A stretch of DNA of 64,000 bases from JAFKKF01 sp035651055 (GTDB taxonomy: Bacteria > Pseudomonadota > Alphaproteobacteria > Rhizobiales > Kaistiaceae), in the NCBI GenBank assembly GCA_035651055.1, contig DASRGK010000109.1, forward strand, positions 1 through 64,000, in the 5' to 3' direction. Made by a program: the position numbers and the translations under genes. The notes under the pieces are model-generated. The model had not been told where the DNA came from. It was given only the letters and a program-made list of their open reading frames with translations, and made no database searches. This document shows, piece by piece, positions 49,843 through 61,429 of the stretch (position 1 is its first letter; every line of letters begins with the position of its first letter).

Positions 49843-52473
49843 ATGAAAGCCGAAACCGCGCCCGTCCGTCTCGCCGATTACCGCCCGCCGGACTTTGCCA
49901 TCGATGCGGTCTCGCTCGATTTCCAGCTTCATGCCGAGAAGACGCTGGTCACGGCGGTCCTGAAGATGCGGCCGAAGACCGGCCAGCGGCTCCTCGAACT
50001 CGCCGGCGATGCGCTGAAGCTGGTCCGCCTCGCCCTCGACGGCGCGCCGGTGCCGCCGGAGCGCATGACCGCGACGCCGGAGAAGCTGGTCGTCCGCGAC
50101 GTGCCCGACGGCCCGTTCACGCTGGAAATCGTCACCGAACTCGACCCGGCCGCCAACACCAAGCTGATGGGCCTCTACCGCTCGGGCGGCACGTGGTGCA
50201 CGCAGTGCGAAGCCGAGGGCTTTCGCCGCATCACCTATTTCCTCGACCGGCCGGACGTGCTTTCGGTCTACACGACGCGGATCGAGGCGCCGAAATCGGC
50301 CGCGCCGGTGCTGCTCTCCAACGGCAATCCCGGCGCCAGGGGCGACCTCGCCGAGGGTCGCCATTTCGCCGTCTGGCACGACCCGTTCCCCAAGCCCTCC
50401 TACCTCTTCGCGCTCGTCGCCGGCGACCTCGGCGTCGTCGCGGACACGTTCACGACCATGTCAGGGCGCGAGGTTGAGCTCCGCATCTACTGCGAGCACG
50501 GCAAGGAGGACCGCTGCGCCTACGCGATGGAGGCCCTCAAGCGCTCCATGCGCTGGGACGAGACCGCGTTCGGGCTGGAATACGACCTTGACGTCTTCAT
50601 GATCGTCGCCGTCTCGGACTTCAACATGGGCGCGATGGAGAACAAGGGCCTCAACATCTTCAACGACAAGTACGTGCTCGCCGACCGCGAGACGGCGACG
50701 GACAGCGACTTCGCCCATGTCGAGGGCGTTATCGCGCACGAATATTTCCACAATTGGACCGGCAACAGAATCACTTGCCGCGACTGGTTCCAGCTTTGCT
50801 TGAAGGAAGGACTGACCGTCTATCGCGACCAGGAATTCTCCTCCGACGTGCGATCGCGCCCGGTGAAGCGGATCGCCGATGTGCGCACGCTGCAGTCGCG
50901 GCAGTTCCCCGAGGATGCCGGGCCGCTAGCCCACCCGGTCCGGCCGGAAGTCTATAGCGAGATCAACAACTTCTACACGCCGACCGTCTATGAGAAGGGC
51001 GCCGAGGTCGTGCGCATGCTCTCCACCATTCTCGGCCGCGAGAACTTCCGGAAGGGCATGGACCTCTATTTCCGGCGCCATGACGGCGAGGCGGCAACCG
51101 TCGAGGATTTCCTTGCCGCTTTCGCCGAGACCGCCGGCGTCGACCTCGCCCAGTTCAAGCTCTGGTACGAACAGTCCGGGACGCCCGAGGTCACCGCGCG
51201 CGGCGACTATGACGAGCTGGCGAAGACCTACACGCTTTCCTTCACGCAGAACCTGCCGCCGACGCCCGGCCAGACCGTGAAGAAGCCGATGCATGTTCCG
51301 GTCCGTTTCGGCCTGGTCGGGCCGAACGGCGCCGATCTCGATTTCGCCCGGACGAGCGGCGCCCGCGTCGAGGGCGATGTCATCCACCTGACCGAAGCGA
51401 GCCAGACGGTGCGCTTCGAGGGGGTCTCGGCGCGCCCGGTGCCGTCGCTCTTCCGCGGCTTCTCGGCGCCGGTCCGCATCAATGCCGGGCTCTCGGAGGC
51501 GGACCTCCTCTTCCTGCTCCGTACCGATTCCGATCCGTTCAACCGCTGGCAGGCCGCCGAGGTGCTGGCGAACCGCGCCCTGATGGCCGGTACGACGGCC
51601 GCGGGCAAGGGCGAAGCGCCAGCGCCCGACGGTGCCTTCATCGATGCGCTCGGCGAGGTCGCCGCCAACGAGGGGCTGGAACCGGCCTTCCGCGCCCAGG
51701 TCCTGCAGCTCCCGAGCGAAGCCGATATTGCCCGCGAGATCGGCCGCAACGTCGATCCCGACGCCATATTCCGGGCCCGGCAGTCGCTCCGGGCCGCGAT
51801 TGCCCGACGGATCGGCGGGCTGCTGGCCGCGGTCGTCGAGCGCTACGGCAGCGCCCGCGCCTTCTCGCCCGACGCCGCCTCGGCGGGCGAGCGGGCGCTC
51901 GCCAATACCGCCCTTGACCTCCTCGTCGCCGGCGGCGGCCGGGCTGCGATCGACATGGTCGACCGGCGCTTCCGCGACGCGCACAACATGACCGACCGCC
52001 TCGCCGCGCTGTCGATCATGACCCATGCGGACCTGCCCGAGCGGCACGCTGCGCTCGCCGCCTTCCACGACCGCTACCGCGACGACCAGCTCGTCCTCGA
52101 CAAGTGGCTCGCCCTGCAGGCAATGGCGCCCGCGCCCGACACGCTGGACCGGGTGCGCGCCCTCCTCGCTGCCCCCTCCTTCGCGGCCAACAACCCTAAC
52201 CGCATCCGGGCGCTGGTCGGCTCGTTCGCGAGCGGCAACCAGACCCAGTTCAACCGCGCCGACGGCGCCGGCTACGATTTCCTGGCGGGCTATGCGCTCG
52301 ATCTCGACCGGCGCAACCCCCAAACCGCGGCGCGGCTCCTGGTCAGCTTCCGCTCCTGGCGCGCGCTGGAAGAGAAGCGCCGGACCCTCGCGGAAAAGGC
52401 GCTCCGCCGGATTGCTGCCGCTCCCGACCTTTCGCCCGACGTCGCCGACATCGTCACACGCACCCTCGCCTGA
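49843..52473 (+). CDS. pepN: Aminopeptidase N (M1 family)
   Basis: An 876-residue zinc metallopeptidase that removes N-terminal residues during protein turnover. The exopeptidase motif FNMGAMENKGLNIFND and the zinc site VIAHEYFHNWTGNRITC (HExxH, with the third Glu in LKEGLTVYRDQEF) are intact. The C-terminal half (about 540-876) is the helical superdomain of the long E. coli PepN subclass. ATG 49843 follows CGGAG; the longer frame upstream is unconserved. Confidence 0.97.
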   Translation: MKAETAPVRLADYRPPDFAIDAVSLDFQLHAEKTLVTAVLKMRPKTGQRLLELAGDALKLVRLALDGAPVPPERMTATPEKLVVRDVPDGPFTLEIVTELDPAANTKLMGLYRSGGTWCTQCEAEGFRRITYFLDRPDVLSVYTTRIEAPKSAAPVLLSNGNPGARGDLAEGRHFAVWHDPFPKPSYLFALVAGDLGVVADTFTTMSGREVELRIYCEHGKEDRCAYAMEALKRSMRWDETAFGLEYDLDVFMIVAVSDFNMGAMENKGLNIFNDKYVLADRETATDSDFAHVEGVIAHEYFHNWTGNRITCRDWFQLCLKEGLTVYRDQEFSSDVRSRPVKRIADVRTLQSRQFPEDAGPLAHPVRPEVYSEINNFYTPTVYEKGAEVVRMLSTILGRENFRKGMDLYFRRHDGEAATVEDFLAAFAETAGVDLAQFKLWYEQSGTPEVTARGDYDELAKTYTLSFTQNLPPTPGQTVKKPMHVPVRFGLVGPNGADLDFARTSGARVEGDVIHLTEASQTVRFEGVSARPVPSLFRGFSAPVRINAGLSEADLLFLLRTDSDPFNRWQAAEVLANRALMAGTTAAGKGEAPAPDGAFIDALGEVAANEGLEPAFRAQVLQLPSEADIAREIGRNVDPDAIFRARQSLRAAIARRIGGLLAAVVERYGSARAFSPDAASAGERALANTALDLLVAGGGRAAIDMVDRRFRDAHNMTDRLAALSIMTHADLPERHAALAAFHDRYRDDQLVLDKWLALQAMAPAPDTLDRVRALLAAPSFAANNPNRIRALVGSFASGNQTQFNRADGAGYDFLAGYALDLDRRNPQTAARLLVSFRSWRALEEKRRTLAEKALRRIAAAPDLSPDVADIVTRTLA

Positions 52474-52640
52474 GGCGCATTTCCGCCGGCGCGTGGCAAT
52501 TTTGACTCGGGCCGTCCCGCCACGATGCGGTTTTAATTCCGCAGACTCTTGCCAAGGCGAGTCGCCTCGATTCAAATGAAACTGATTCGGGCGTGGCGTC
52601 TCCCGGGCGTTCCTGAAAATCAACAGCTTGAGGGCCTCGC

Positions 52641-55001
<2,361 letters not shown>

Positions 55002-55010
55002 GTTCCGGCC

Positions 55011-55568
55011 TCAGGGCGTGTCCGATCCGTCGTCGGGGCTGGCGTCCGGGCCCTCCCCGTCGCCGGCGCCGACCGCGCCGCAGAAATCCTTGAAGGCGGC
55101 AATCGAGGCCTTCATTTCCTTTACCGGCAGGGCGACCGAAATGCCGGTGCCCCTGATCGCGATCGAGTCGGCGCCGGCGAGGTGGTCGAGCAGACCAAGG
55201 TCCCAGATGCTCGAATATTCCCAGACGCCCTCCATCTGGCCGAAGGCGATCTCGGGGAAGAACTCGCCGCTCTTTTCCTCCTTGCCGGCGGTCGTCGCCG
55301 CGATGGCGAAGGTCGGCTGATCACCGCGGGCGATCGTCTCGCCCAGCTCCTTGTGGTCGATGTCGGAGACGTACATCGACCATTCCTGGTCGGCGGAGCA
55401 GCTGAGCAGGAAGGGATAATGCGGCTCGGGGCTTTCGATCTCGTCCGAGTCGACAACGGCAAGCGCGCCGGCGTTCGGATCGTCCTTGTAGAAATGCCAG
55501 GTGAGCTCGCCGGCAAAGGCCGGGCCTCCAGCCAGCGCAACGATGGCGGAGAGAAGCAGGCGTCCCAT
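55011..55568 (-). CDS. Secreted hypothetical protein
   Basis: A 185-residue protein with signal peptide MGRLLLSAIVALAGGPAFAG. The mature part has two cysteines (LLSCSADQEW and FKDFCGAVG) that could pair, and an acidic C-terminal tail (DGEGPDASPDDGSDTP). ATG 55568 is chosen because GGGGAG sits 8 bp upstream; a GTG at 55577 is in frame. It is convergent with the pleC-like gene and follows glnE? no: it lies between them, 45 bp after the glnE stop on the same strand. No family recognised. Confidence 0.75.
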   Translation of the reverse strand: MGRLLLSAIVALAGGPAFAGELTWHFYKDDPNAGALAVVDSDEIESPEPHYPFLLSCSADQEWSMYVSDIDHKELGETIARGDQPTFAIAATTAGKEEKSGEFFPEIAFGQMEGVWEYSSIWDLGLLDHLAGADSIAIRGTGISVALPVKEMKASIAAFKDFCGAVGAGDGEGPDASPDDGSDTP

Positions 55569-55613
55569 GGCGGGCACTCCCCTAGACGGAAGGAATCGCT
55601 CTTCCCCCCGAGT

Positions 55614-58604
55614 TTACCGCTGGGGCCTGCCCGGCGGCGAATCCGGAACCTTGCCCATCAGCCGCTCGAAGGCGTCGCGGACGGCCGCTTCGGTCTCGCG
55701 CAAGTGCCGGTCGAGCGTGGCGAAATCGGGCAGTTCCGCTGCCCGCGCCAGAAGTGCGAGCAGGCCCCGCGGCGCCGCCTCCGGCTTGAACAGGCCGGCG
55801 CTGCTCAGCCGCAGGATCTGCGTTTCGGCCTGGTAGAGGCGAAGCGCCGCCAGGAGTATATCGGCCTCGCCGGCCGGCAGCAGCTTCGCTTTCGCCGCGG
55901 CGGCGAGCGCGACATCCGTCTCGGCGGAGAGGACTTCCGGGCGGGCGGCGGCATGCTGCAATTGCAGCCATTGGGCGACGAACTCGATGTCGACCAGACC
56001 GCCCGGCGTCGCCTTGAGGTCCCAGGCGCCCTCGCCGCCCTTTGCCTCGTGGATCATGGCGCGCATGTCGAGTATGTCGCGCCGGAGCGTCTCGGGATCG
56101 CGTTTCCGCCTGAGCGCGGCCCCGATGATCTTCTGCGCACGCGCCGCCAGCGCCGCGTCGCCGGCAACGGCGCGGGCACGGGTCAGCGCCATGTGCTCCC
56201 AGGTCCAGGCGCTCCTCGCCTGATACTCGGCGAAGGCGTCGATATGGGTGGCGAGCGGGCCGGCATTGCCGGACGGGCGCAGGCGGAAATCGACCTCGAA
56301 GAGCGACCCTTCCGAGGTCGGCGCCGAGAGGGCCGCGAGGATGCGCTGGGTGAACCGCGCATAGTAGAGGCCGCCGGCAAGCGGGCGCGCACCGTTCGAC
56401 GTCCCGGCAGTTTCGTCGAAGTCGTAGAGCAGGATCAGGTCGAGGTCGGAGGCCGCGGTCATCTCGCGGCCGCCGAGCTTGCCCAGCGCCAGCACCACCG
56501 CCTTGCCGCCTTTCAGCGTGCCGTGCGCCGCCTCGAACTCGCGCCGCGCGGCATCGAACAGCGCAGCGACCAGCACGTCGGCGAGGTCGGCGAAGGCGTA
56601 GCCCGCTTGGCGGGCGCCGAGCGAGCCGGCGAGGACGCGGACGCCGATCAGGAACCGCTGCTCCTGCCCGAAGGAGCGAGCCCGGTTGAGGACGTCCTCG
56701 TAGGAATCCGCCTCGGCGAGCGAGGCGGAAAGGCGCTTGGCCAGCTTCGCCCGGTCGGGCAGGCGGCCGAAGAAGGCCGGCTCCAGCACCGTATCGAGCA
56801 CGTAGGGGCGCATGGCGATCGTCTCGGCAAGCCGCGGCGCGGTGCCCATCACCAGCGCGATCAGATCGAGAAGGCCGCGGTTGGAGGAGAGCAGCGAGAA
56901 GACCTGCACGCCCGCCGGCAGCCTGCCGAGGAAGCGATCGAAGGCGGCGAAAGCCACGTCGGCATTGTCGGTGCGCGCCAGGGCCTCGAGGAGCGCCGGC
57001 GTGATCTCGGTCAGCCGCTCGCGCGCGGTCGCCGAGCGCATCGCGGGATAGCGCCCGAAGTGCCAGCCGCGGATCGCCGCCGTCACATGCTTCGGGTCGC
57101 TGTAGCCGAGGCGCGACAGCGTGGTCAGCGTCTCCTCGTCGTCGGCGTCGCCGGTGAACACCAGCCGTCCGCCGCTTGCGCCGAGCGCCGGCGCCTTCTC
57201 GAAGAGCGCCGAGTAGCGGTCGCGGACGCGCGTCAAGGTTCGGCGGAGCTCTCTGTCGAAGGCGGCCGTGCCGCGATAGCCGGCGAGCGCCGCGACGACG
57301 GCGAGCTTGCCGTCCTCCTCGGGCAGGGTGTGGGTCTGCTCGTCGGCGATCATCTGCAGGCAATGCTCGACTTCACGGAGCCGGCGATAGGCGGCGGCGA
57401 GTTCCTCGGCGGTCCCGGCGTCGATCCATCCCGTCGCGGCAAGCCTGGCCAGCATGGCGAGCGTCTGCCGGCCGCGGAGTTCCTGATTGCGGCCGCCGGC
57501 GATCAGCTGCTGGGTCTGGACGAAGAACTCGATCTCGCGGATGCCGCCGCGCCCCAGCTTGATGTTGTGCCCGGCGACCGCGACCTCCTCGTGGCCGCGA
57601 TGGTCGTGGATCTGGCGCTTGATCGAGTGGATGTCGGCAATCGCGGCATAATCGAGATACTTCCGCCAGATGTAGGGCGTGAGCTCGGCGAGGAACGCCT
57701 CGCCGGCGGCGATATCGCCGGCCACGGCACGCGCCTTGATGAGCGCCGCGCGCTCCCAGTTCTGCCCCTGGCTCTCGTAATATTGCAGCGCCGCGTCCGT
57801 CGAAATTGCGATGTTGGTCGCGCCGGGGTCGGGGCGGAGCCTTAGGTCGACGCGGAAGACGTACCCGTCGGCGGTGCGCTCGTTGAGGAGGCGGACGAGC
57901 CGCCTTGTCAGCTTGACGAAGAAACGCGACGGTTCCTCGCCTGCCCGCAGCCGGACCTTCGCGGGCTCGTAGAGGACGATCAGGTCGATGTCGCTCGAAT
58001 AGTTGAGTTCGCCGGCGCCGAACTTGCCCATGGCGAGCAATATCCAGCCCGAGCCGACGTCCGGCGCGGCCGGATCGGCGACTTCGATCTCGCCGGCCTC
58101 GGCCGCCTCGGACAGGAGCCGGCGCACCGCCGCGCCGACGGCAGCGTCGGCAAAGGCGGTCAGCGCCTCGGTGACCCGCACCACGTCCCAGACCCCGCCG
58201 AGGTCGGCAAGCGCGGCGAGGAGCGCCGCCTCGGCCCGGCCGCGGCGCAACCTCGCCGCCAGCATCTCCTCGCTCGTCTTCCGCCAGGCCCGCGCCGTCG
58301 CCCTGACGAGTTGCTTCAGGCGCGCCCCCGGCTCGGCATCAAGGAGCGCGAGCAGGCGCCGGGGGTCTTCGAGGCAGAGCCCGTGGAGGAACGGGGAATA
58401 TTCGAGCGCGCTGCCGAGAAATGGGCCAAGCTCCGCGTGGCGCCTCAGGAGCGCAGCCAGCGCCGGTCCCTCACCTGCCCCGGCAAAAGCCTCGGCGAGT
58501 TCCGCCAGCCGTGCCTTCACCCGCGCGGCCCTCGCCGGCTTCAGGCGTGGAACGATCCGGCTGGCCAAGCTTTCCTTTGAACGCAAGCTGCGATTGGCGA
58601 TCAA
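55614..58604 (-). CDS. glnE: Bifunctional glutamine synthetase adenylyltransferase/deadenylyltransferase
   Basis: A 996-residue regulator of nitrogen assimilation that adds or removes AMP on glutamine synthetase. Two nucleotidyltransferase domains are visible: the first with NYSSDIDLIVLYE (deadenylylation side), the second with TAASDLDLILLYD (adenylylation side); helical linkers and GlnD-PII-UTase domains lie after each. LGRGGIREIEFFVQ is the signature after the first. The start is uncertain: TTG 58604 gives the full length, TTG 58586 or 58568 would shorten it slightly. It is divergent from the HigBA pair. Confidence 0.95.
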   Translation of the reverse strand: MIANRSLRSKESLASRIVPRLKPARAARVKARLAELAEAFAGAGEGPALAALLRRHAELGPFLGSALEYSPFLHGLCLEDPRRLLALLDAEPGARLKQLVRATARAWRKTSEEMLAARLRRGRAEAALLAALADLGGVWDVVRVTEALTAFADAAVGAAVRRLLSEAAEAGEIEVADPAAPDVGSGWILLAMGKFGAGELNYSSDIDLIVLYEPAKVRLRAGEEPSRFFVKLTRRLVRLLNERTADGYVFRVDLRLRPDPGATNIAISTDAALQYYESQGQNWERAALIKARAVAGDIAAGEAFLAELTPYIWRKYLDYAAIADIHSIKRQIHDHRGHEEVAVAGHNIKLGRGGIREIEFFVQTQQLIAGGRNQELRGRQTLAMLARLAATGWIDAGTAEELAAAYRRLREVEHCLQMIADEQTHTLPEEDGKLAVVAALAGYRGTAAFDRELRRTLTRVRDRYSALFEKAPALGASGGRLVFTGDADDEETLTTLSRLGYSDPKHVTAAIRGWHFGRYPAMRSATARERLTEITPALLEALARTDNADVAFAAFDRFLGRLPAGVQVFSLLSSNRGLLDLIALVMGTAPRLAETIAMRPYVLDTVLEPAFFGRLPDRAKLAKRLSASLAEADSYEDVLNRARSFGQEQRFLIGVRVLAGSLGARQAGYAFADLADVLVAALFDAARREFEAAHGTLKGGKAVVLALGKLGGREMTAASDLDLILLYDFDETAGTSNGARPLAGGLYYARFTQRILAALSAPTSEGSLFEVDFRLRPSGNAGPLATHIDAFAEYQARSAWTWEHMALTRARAVAGDAALAARAQKIIGAALRRKRDPETLRRDILDMRAMIHEAKGGEGAWDLKATPGGLVDIEFVAQWLQLQHAAARPEVLSAETDVALAAAAKAKLLPAGEADILLAALRLYQAETQILRLSSAGLFKPEAAPRGLLALLARAAELPDFATLDRHLRETEAAVRDAFERLMGKVPDSPPGRPQR

Positions 58605-58622
58605 AAATCATTGCCCTATCTA
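58594..58622 (+). promoter_or_regulatory. Candidate promoter of the HigBA-type pair
   Basis: TTGGCG (58594-58599) and TATCTA (58617-58622) are separated by 17 bp. The start point would fall in the palindrome just downstream. The -35 box lies within the first codons of glnE. Confidence 0.4.
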
Positions 58623-58624
58623 TG

Positions 58625-58642
58625 TGTAGCTTATAAGCTACA
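58625..58642. promoter_or_regulatory. Perfect 18-bp palindrome, candidate toxin-antitoxin operator
   Basis: TGTAGCTTATAAGCTACA reads the same on both strands with no spacer. It lies 4 bp before the GTG of the toxin gene and covers the expected transcription start, as in autoregulated HigBA modules. The antitoxin has the helix-turn-helix needed to bind it. Confidence 0.75.
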
Positions 58643-58646
58643 GAAC

Positions 58647-58943
58647 GTGATAGAGGTTCGCCAAACGCTGGTCTTCTCCCGCTGGCTGACGGACTTGCGG
58701 GACGAGAATGCCAAAGCGCGCATCGCGATCCGAATTCGCAGATTATCGCTTGGCAACGCTGGAGACGCAAAGTCAGTTGGCGGCGGTATTCGCGAACTCC
58801 GTATCGACTACGGTCCCGGATATCGGGTCTATTTCGCCGAACGCGGCCGGGTGTTGATCGTGTTGCTCTGCGGTGGAGACAAGAGAACCCAGGCGCGGGA
58901 CATCGAGCGCGCGCGGATCCTCCTGAGTGAAATCGAGGAATAG
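58647..58943 (+). CDS. RelE/HigB-type toxin (addiction module killer protein)
   Basis: A 98-residue toxin of the RelE/ParE superfamily, TIGR02683-like: LVFSRWLTDLRDENAKARIA, RIRRLSLGNAGDAKSVGGGI, ELRIDYGPGYRVYFAERGR and LLCGGDKRTQARDIERA, which are all hallmark segments. GTG 58647 begins the conserved part. It is followed by its antitoxin, the HigBA order (toxin first). The mRNA- or ribosome-directed activity is inferred from the family. Confidence 0.92.
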   Translation: MIEVRQTLVFSRWLTDLRDENAKARIAIRIRRLSLGNAGDAKSVGGGIRELRIDYGPGYRVYFAERGRVLIVLLCGGDKRTQARDIERARILLSEIEE

Positions 58944-58947
58944 CCTG

Positions 58948-59238
58948 ATGCGCCGTACAACCCAACCTTTTGATCCCGCCGACTACCTGGAAACGCCGGG
59001 GGCGATATCAGCCTATCTGGAAGCGGCCATGGAGGACGGTGACCCGAAGCTCATCGCCGCAGCGCTCGGGGATATTGCGCGAGCCAGCGGCATGAGCCGC
59101 ATTGCCAGGGAGGCGGGTCTGTCGCGCGAGGCGCTCTATCGCTCCCTCAGCGCGGACGGGCACCCGGAACTGGTCACGATTGTGAAAGTGCTTAAGGCGC
59201 TGGGGCTTCGGCTCGCCGCAGTCCCTGCGGACTCATAG
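58948..59238 (+). CDS. HigA-type antitoxin (putative addiction module antidote, TIGR02684-like)
   Basis: A 96-residue DNA-binding antitoxin with a helix-turn-helix: DIARASGMSRIAREAGLSRE then ALYRSLSADGHPELVTIVKV. The N-terminus FDPADYLETPGAISAYLEAA is typical of the family. ATG 58948 has GAGGAA 7 bp upstream, within the toxin's last codons, 4 bp after the toxin stop. It is convergent with the sensor kinase, the stops being adjacent. Confidence 0.92.
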   Translation: MRRTTQPFDPADYLETPGAISAYLEAAMEDGDPKLIAAALGDIARASGMSRIAREAGLSREALYRSLSADGHPELVTIVKVLKALGLRLAAVPADS

Positions 59239-60627
59239 TCAGCCCGCCGGCAGGCGGATCGTCACCGTCAGGCCGGGTCCGGCATCGCCGAGTTCGATCG
59301 TGCCGTGATGCAGCCGGACCACCGCGGCGACGAGGCTGAGGCCGAGGCCGCTCCCCGGCGCCGAACGGCTCTTCTCGAGGCGGACGAAGCGCTGCAGGAC
59401 CCGCTCGCGATCTCCCGCCGGGATGCCGCAACCATTGTCGGCTACGCGGAGCGCGACATTGCTGCCTTCGCGCGCCGCCGACACCGTCACCTCGACCGGA
59501 CGTGTCTCCACGGCGCCTGCCCGCGCATGCTTGATGGCGTTGTCGACGAGGTTGGCGACCGCCTGACCGAGCAGTTCGCGGTTTCCCTTGAGCCTGATCG
59601 TCTCGGGAGACCGGACGGTCAGCCTGATGCCTTTCTCCTCCGCCAATGGCTCGTAGAGTTCGGCCACGTCGCGCAGGATCGCACCCGCCTCGACCTCGAC
59701 CATGGCCGTGTCGGGCAGCCCCGCCTCGATCCGGGCGATCATCAGGAGGGCGTTGAAGATCTGGATGAGGCGATCCGATTCCTCGATCGTCGCCTCGACC
59801 GTGGCCCTGTAGGAAGCCGTATCTTCCGGCCCGGCGAGCGCCGCTTCCAGACGGTTGCGGAGCCGGGTGAGCGGCGTCTTCAGGTCATGCGCGATGTTGT
59901 CGGAAACGTCCTTGAGGCCGTGCAGCAGCGCCTCGATGCGTTCCAGCATCGCGTTGAGGCTCTCGGCGAGACGGTCGAATTCGTCGCCGGTGCCGGTCAC
60001 TTCCAGCCGCCCGCTGAGGTCGCCGGCCATGATCCGGCGCGTCGTCGCCGAGACCGAATCGATCCGCTTCAGAACCCGCCGGCTGACGAAGAACCAGCTG
60101 ACGAGCGCCAGCCCGATCATCAGCGCCACCGCCCAGCCGAGCGCGCGGGTGACGATGGCGCGGAACTGTTCGTGCTCGCCGAGGTCGCGTCCGACCAGCA
60201 TGCGGAAGCCGCCCGGCAGGCGGAGCACCTGGACCATCGCCATGCGCTGGCCCTCCTCGGCGCTGCGCTGGTAGGGCACCGTCACCGGCCCCATGCCGGA
60301 GCGTTCCAGAAGCGCCGCCGGCACGCGCGAGACGTTGCCGGCGAGAATGCGTCCGCTCACGTCGGTGATGAGGTAGAGGCTCGCGCCCGGCTGCCGGCTG
60401 CGCTGCTCGACGACCTCGAAAATCGCGGGCAGCCCCCCCGATCGCCCCTGCTCGGCAAGGCCCATCACCTCGGCGGCAATGGTGCTCTCCACCTGCTGGG
60501 TCAGGAGCGAGTTGGTGCTGTAGGAAATGTAGAGGACGAAGGCGACGGCGAATGCCGAGAAGACCGCGAAATAGATCGCGGAGAGCTTGAAGGCCGTGGT
60601 GCGGACGACCCTACCGAGCGCCGTCAC
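59239..60627 (-). CDS. HAMP-domain sensor histidine kinase
   Basis: A 462-residue kinase with two membrane helices (about 13-34 and 163-184), a periplasmic sensor (about 40-160), HAMP (about 185-240), HisKA with NIAHDLKTPLTRLRNRLE, and HATPase with NLVDNAIKHA and DNGCGIP. Its start overlaps the response regulator by 17 bp, so they are a cognate pair. By synteny with S. meliloti (as I recall) it lies next to degP and glnE; the signal is unknown. Confidence 0.93.
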   Translation of the reverse strand: MTALGRVVRTTAFKLSAIYFAVFSAFAVAFVLYISYSTNSLLTQQVESTIAAEVMGLAEQGRSGGLPAIFEVVEQRSRQPGASLYLITDVSGRILAGNVSRVPAALLERSGMGPVTVPYQRSAEEGQRMAMVQVLRLPGGFRMLVGRDLGEHEQFRAIVTRALGWAVALMIGLALVSWFFVSRRVLKRIDSVSATTRRIMAGDLSGRLEVTGTGDEFDRLAESLNAMLERIEALLHGLKDVSDNIAHDLKTPLTRLRNRLEAALAGPEDTASYRATVEATIEESDRLIQIFNALLMIARIEAGLPDTAMVEVEAGAILRDVAELYEPLAEEKGIRLTVRSPETIRLKGNRELLGQAVANLVDNAIKHARAGAVETRPVEVTVSAAREGSNVALRVADNGCGIPAGDRERVLQRFVRLEKSRSAPGSGLGLSLVAAVVRLHHGTIELGDAGPGLTVTIRLPAG

Positions 60628-61291
60628 GGATCATGTACCCGGCCCCGCGGATGGTATGGAGCAGCGGTTCGCCGAAGCCCTTGTCGATCTTGGCACGCAG
60701 CCGGGAAATGTGGACGTCGATGACGTTGGTCTGCGGGTCGAAATGGTAGTCCCAGACGTTCTCGAGGAGCATCGTCCGGGTGACCACCTGCCCGGCATGC
60801 TTCATCAGGTACTCGAGCAGGCGGAACTCGCGGGGCTGCAACGGCACGGGCTGGCCGGCGCGCGAGACGGTATGGCTGAGGCGGTCCATTTCGAGGTCAC
60901 CGATCCGATAGACCGTCTCGACCTCGCCCGGTTTCCGCCGGCGCGCCAGCGCCTCGACGCGGGCGAGCAGTTCGGAGAAGGCATAGGGCTTGGCAAGGTA
61001 ATCGTCGCCGCCGGCGCGCAGTCCGGTCACGCGATCATCGACCTGGCCGAGGGCCGAGAGGACCAGCGTCGGGGTCATGTCGCCGCGCTTTCTGAGGTCC
61101 TCGATGATCGACAGCCCGTCGCGCTTGGGCAGCATGCGGTCGACGACGATCACGTCGTACCTGCCTTCTTCCGCCATCGCCGCGCCGGCCTCGCCGTCCC
61201 CGGCATGGTCGGGAACGTGTCCCGCTTCGCGCAGCGCCTTCAGCAGGTAGGCGGCAGCTTCCCGGTCGTCCTCGATAACCAGAATCCGCAT
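60611..61291 (-). CDS. OmpR-family response regulator
   Basis: A 226-residue regulator: receiver domain (residues 1-115) with Asp51 as phospho-acceptor in DVIVVDRMLPKRDGLS, Thr and Lys switch residues (TLVLSALG, YLAKPYAF), and a winged-helix effector domain (about 128-225; LQPREFRLLEYLMKH, DVHISRLRAKID, TIRGAGYMI). It precedes and overlaps its kinase. A transcriptional regulator for envelope or stress genes is plausible because degP lies immediately upstream, but a terminator separates them. Confidence 0.94.
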   Translation of the reverse strand: MRILVIEDDREAAAYLLKALREAGHVPDHAGDGEAGAAMAEEGRYDVIVVDRMLPKRDGLSIIEDLRKRGDMTPTLVLSALGQVDDRVTGLRAGGDDYLAKPYAFSELLARVEALARRRKPGEVETVYRIGDLEMDRLSHTVSRAGQPVPLQPREFRLLEYLMKHAGQVVTRTMLLENVWDYHFDPQTNVIDVHISRLRAKIDKGFGEPLLHTIRGAGYMIRDGAR

Positions 61292-61335
61292 GGCGAGATC
61301 ATATGGTATGAGCCGGGGGGAGCAGCAATGCTCCG

Positions 61336-61371
61336 GAAAAAGAGAGCGGCAGGCCGGGGGCCGGCCTGCCG
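61336..61371 (-). terminator. Rho-independent terminator between degP and the two-component pair
   Basis: Read leftward, stem GGCAGGCCGG/CCGGCCTGCC with outer C/G (61347-61371, loop CCC) is followed by CTCTCTTTTT (61336-61346). This should end the degP transcript before the response regulator, whose promoter must then lie between 61292 and 61336 or within the terminator. Confidence 0.75.
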
Positions 61372-61379
61372 TCTGCGTA

Positions 61380-61418
61380 AGGTGGCAGCCTCGGGGCGAC
61401 GATCGAGAGCTGCCACCT
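61380..61418. terminator. Second hairpin just downstream of degP
   Basis: AGGTGGCAGC (61380-61389) pairs perfectly with GCTGCCACCT (61409-61418), loop 19. It lies 11 bp after the degP stop and 8 bp before the main terminator, and has no T-run of its own. It may protect the degP message or aid termination. Confidence 0.5.
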
Positions 61419-61429
61419 CCGTCGCTGGG

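Noticed and set aside
52492..52524. CGTGGC/GCCACG inverted repeat after pepN as a terminator
   Set aside because: Six-base arms with a 21-base loop and no adjacent T-run are insufficient.
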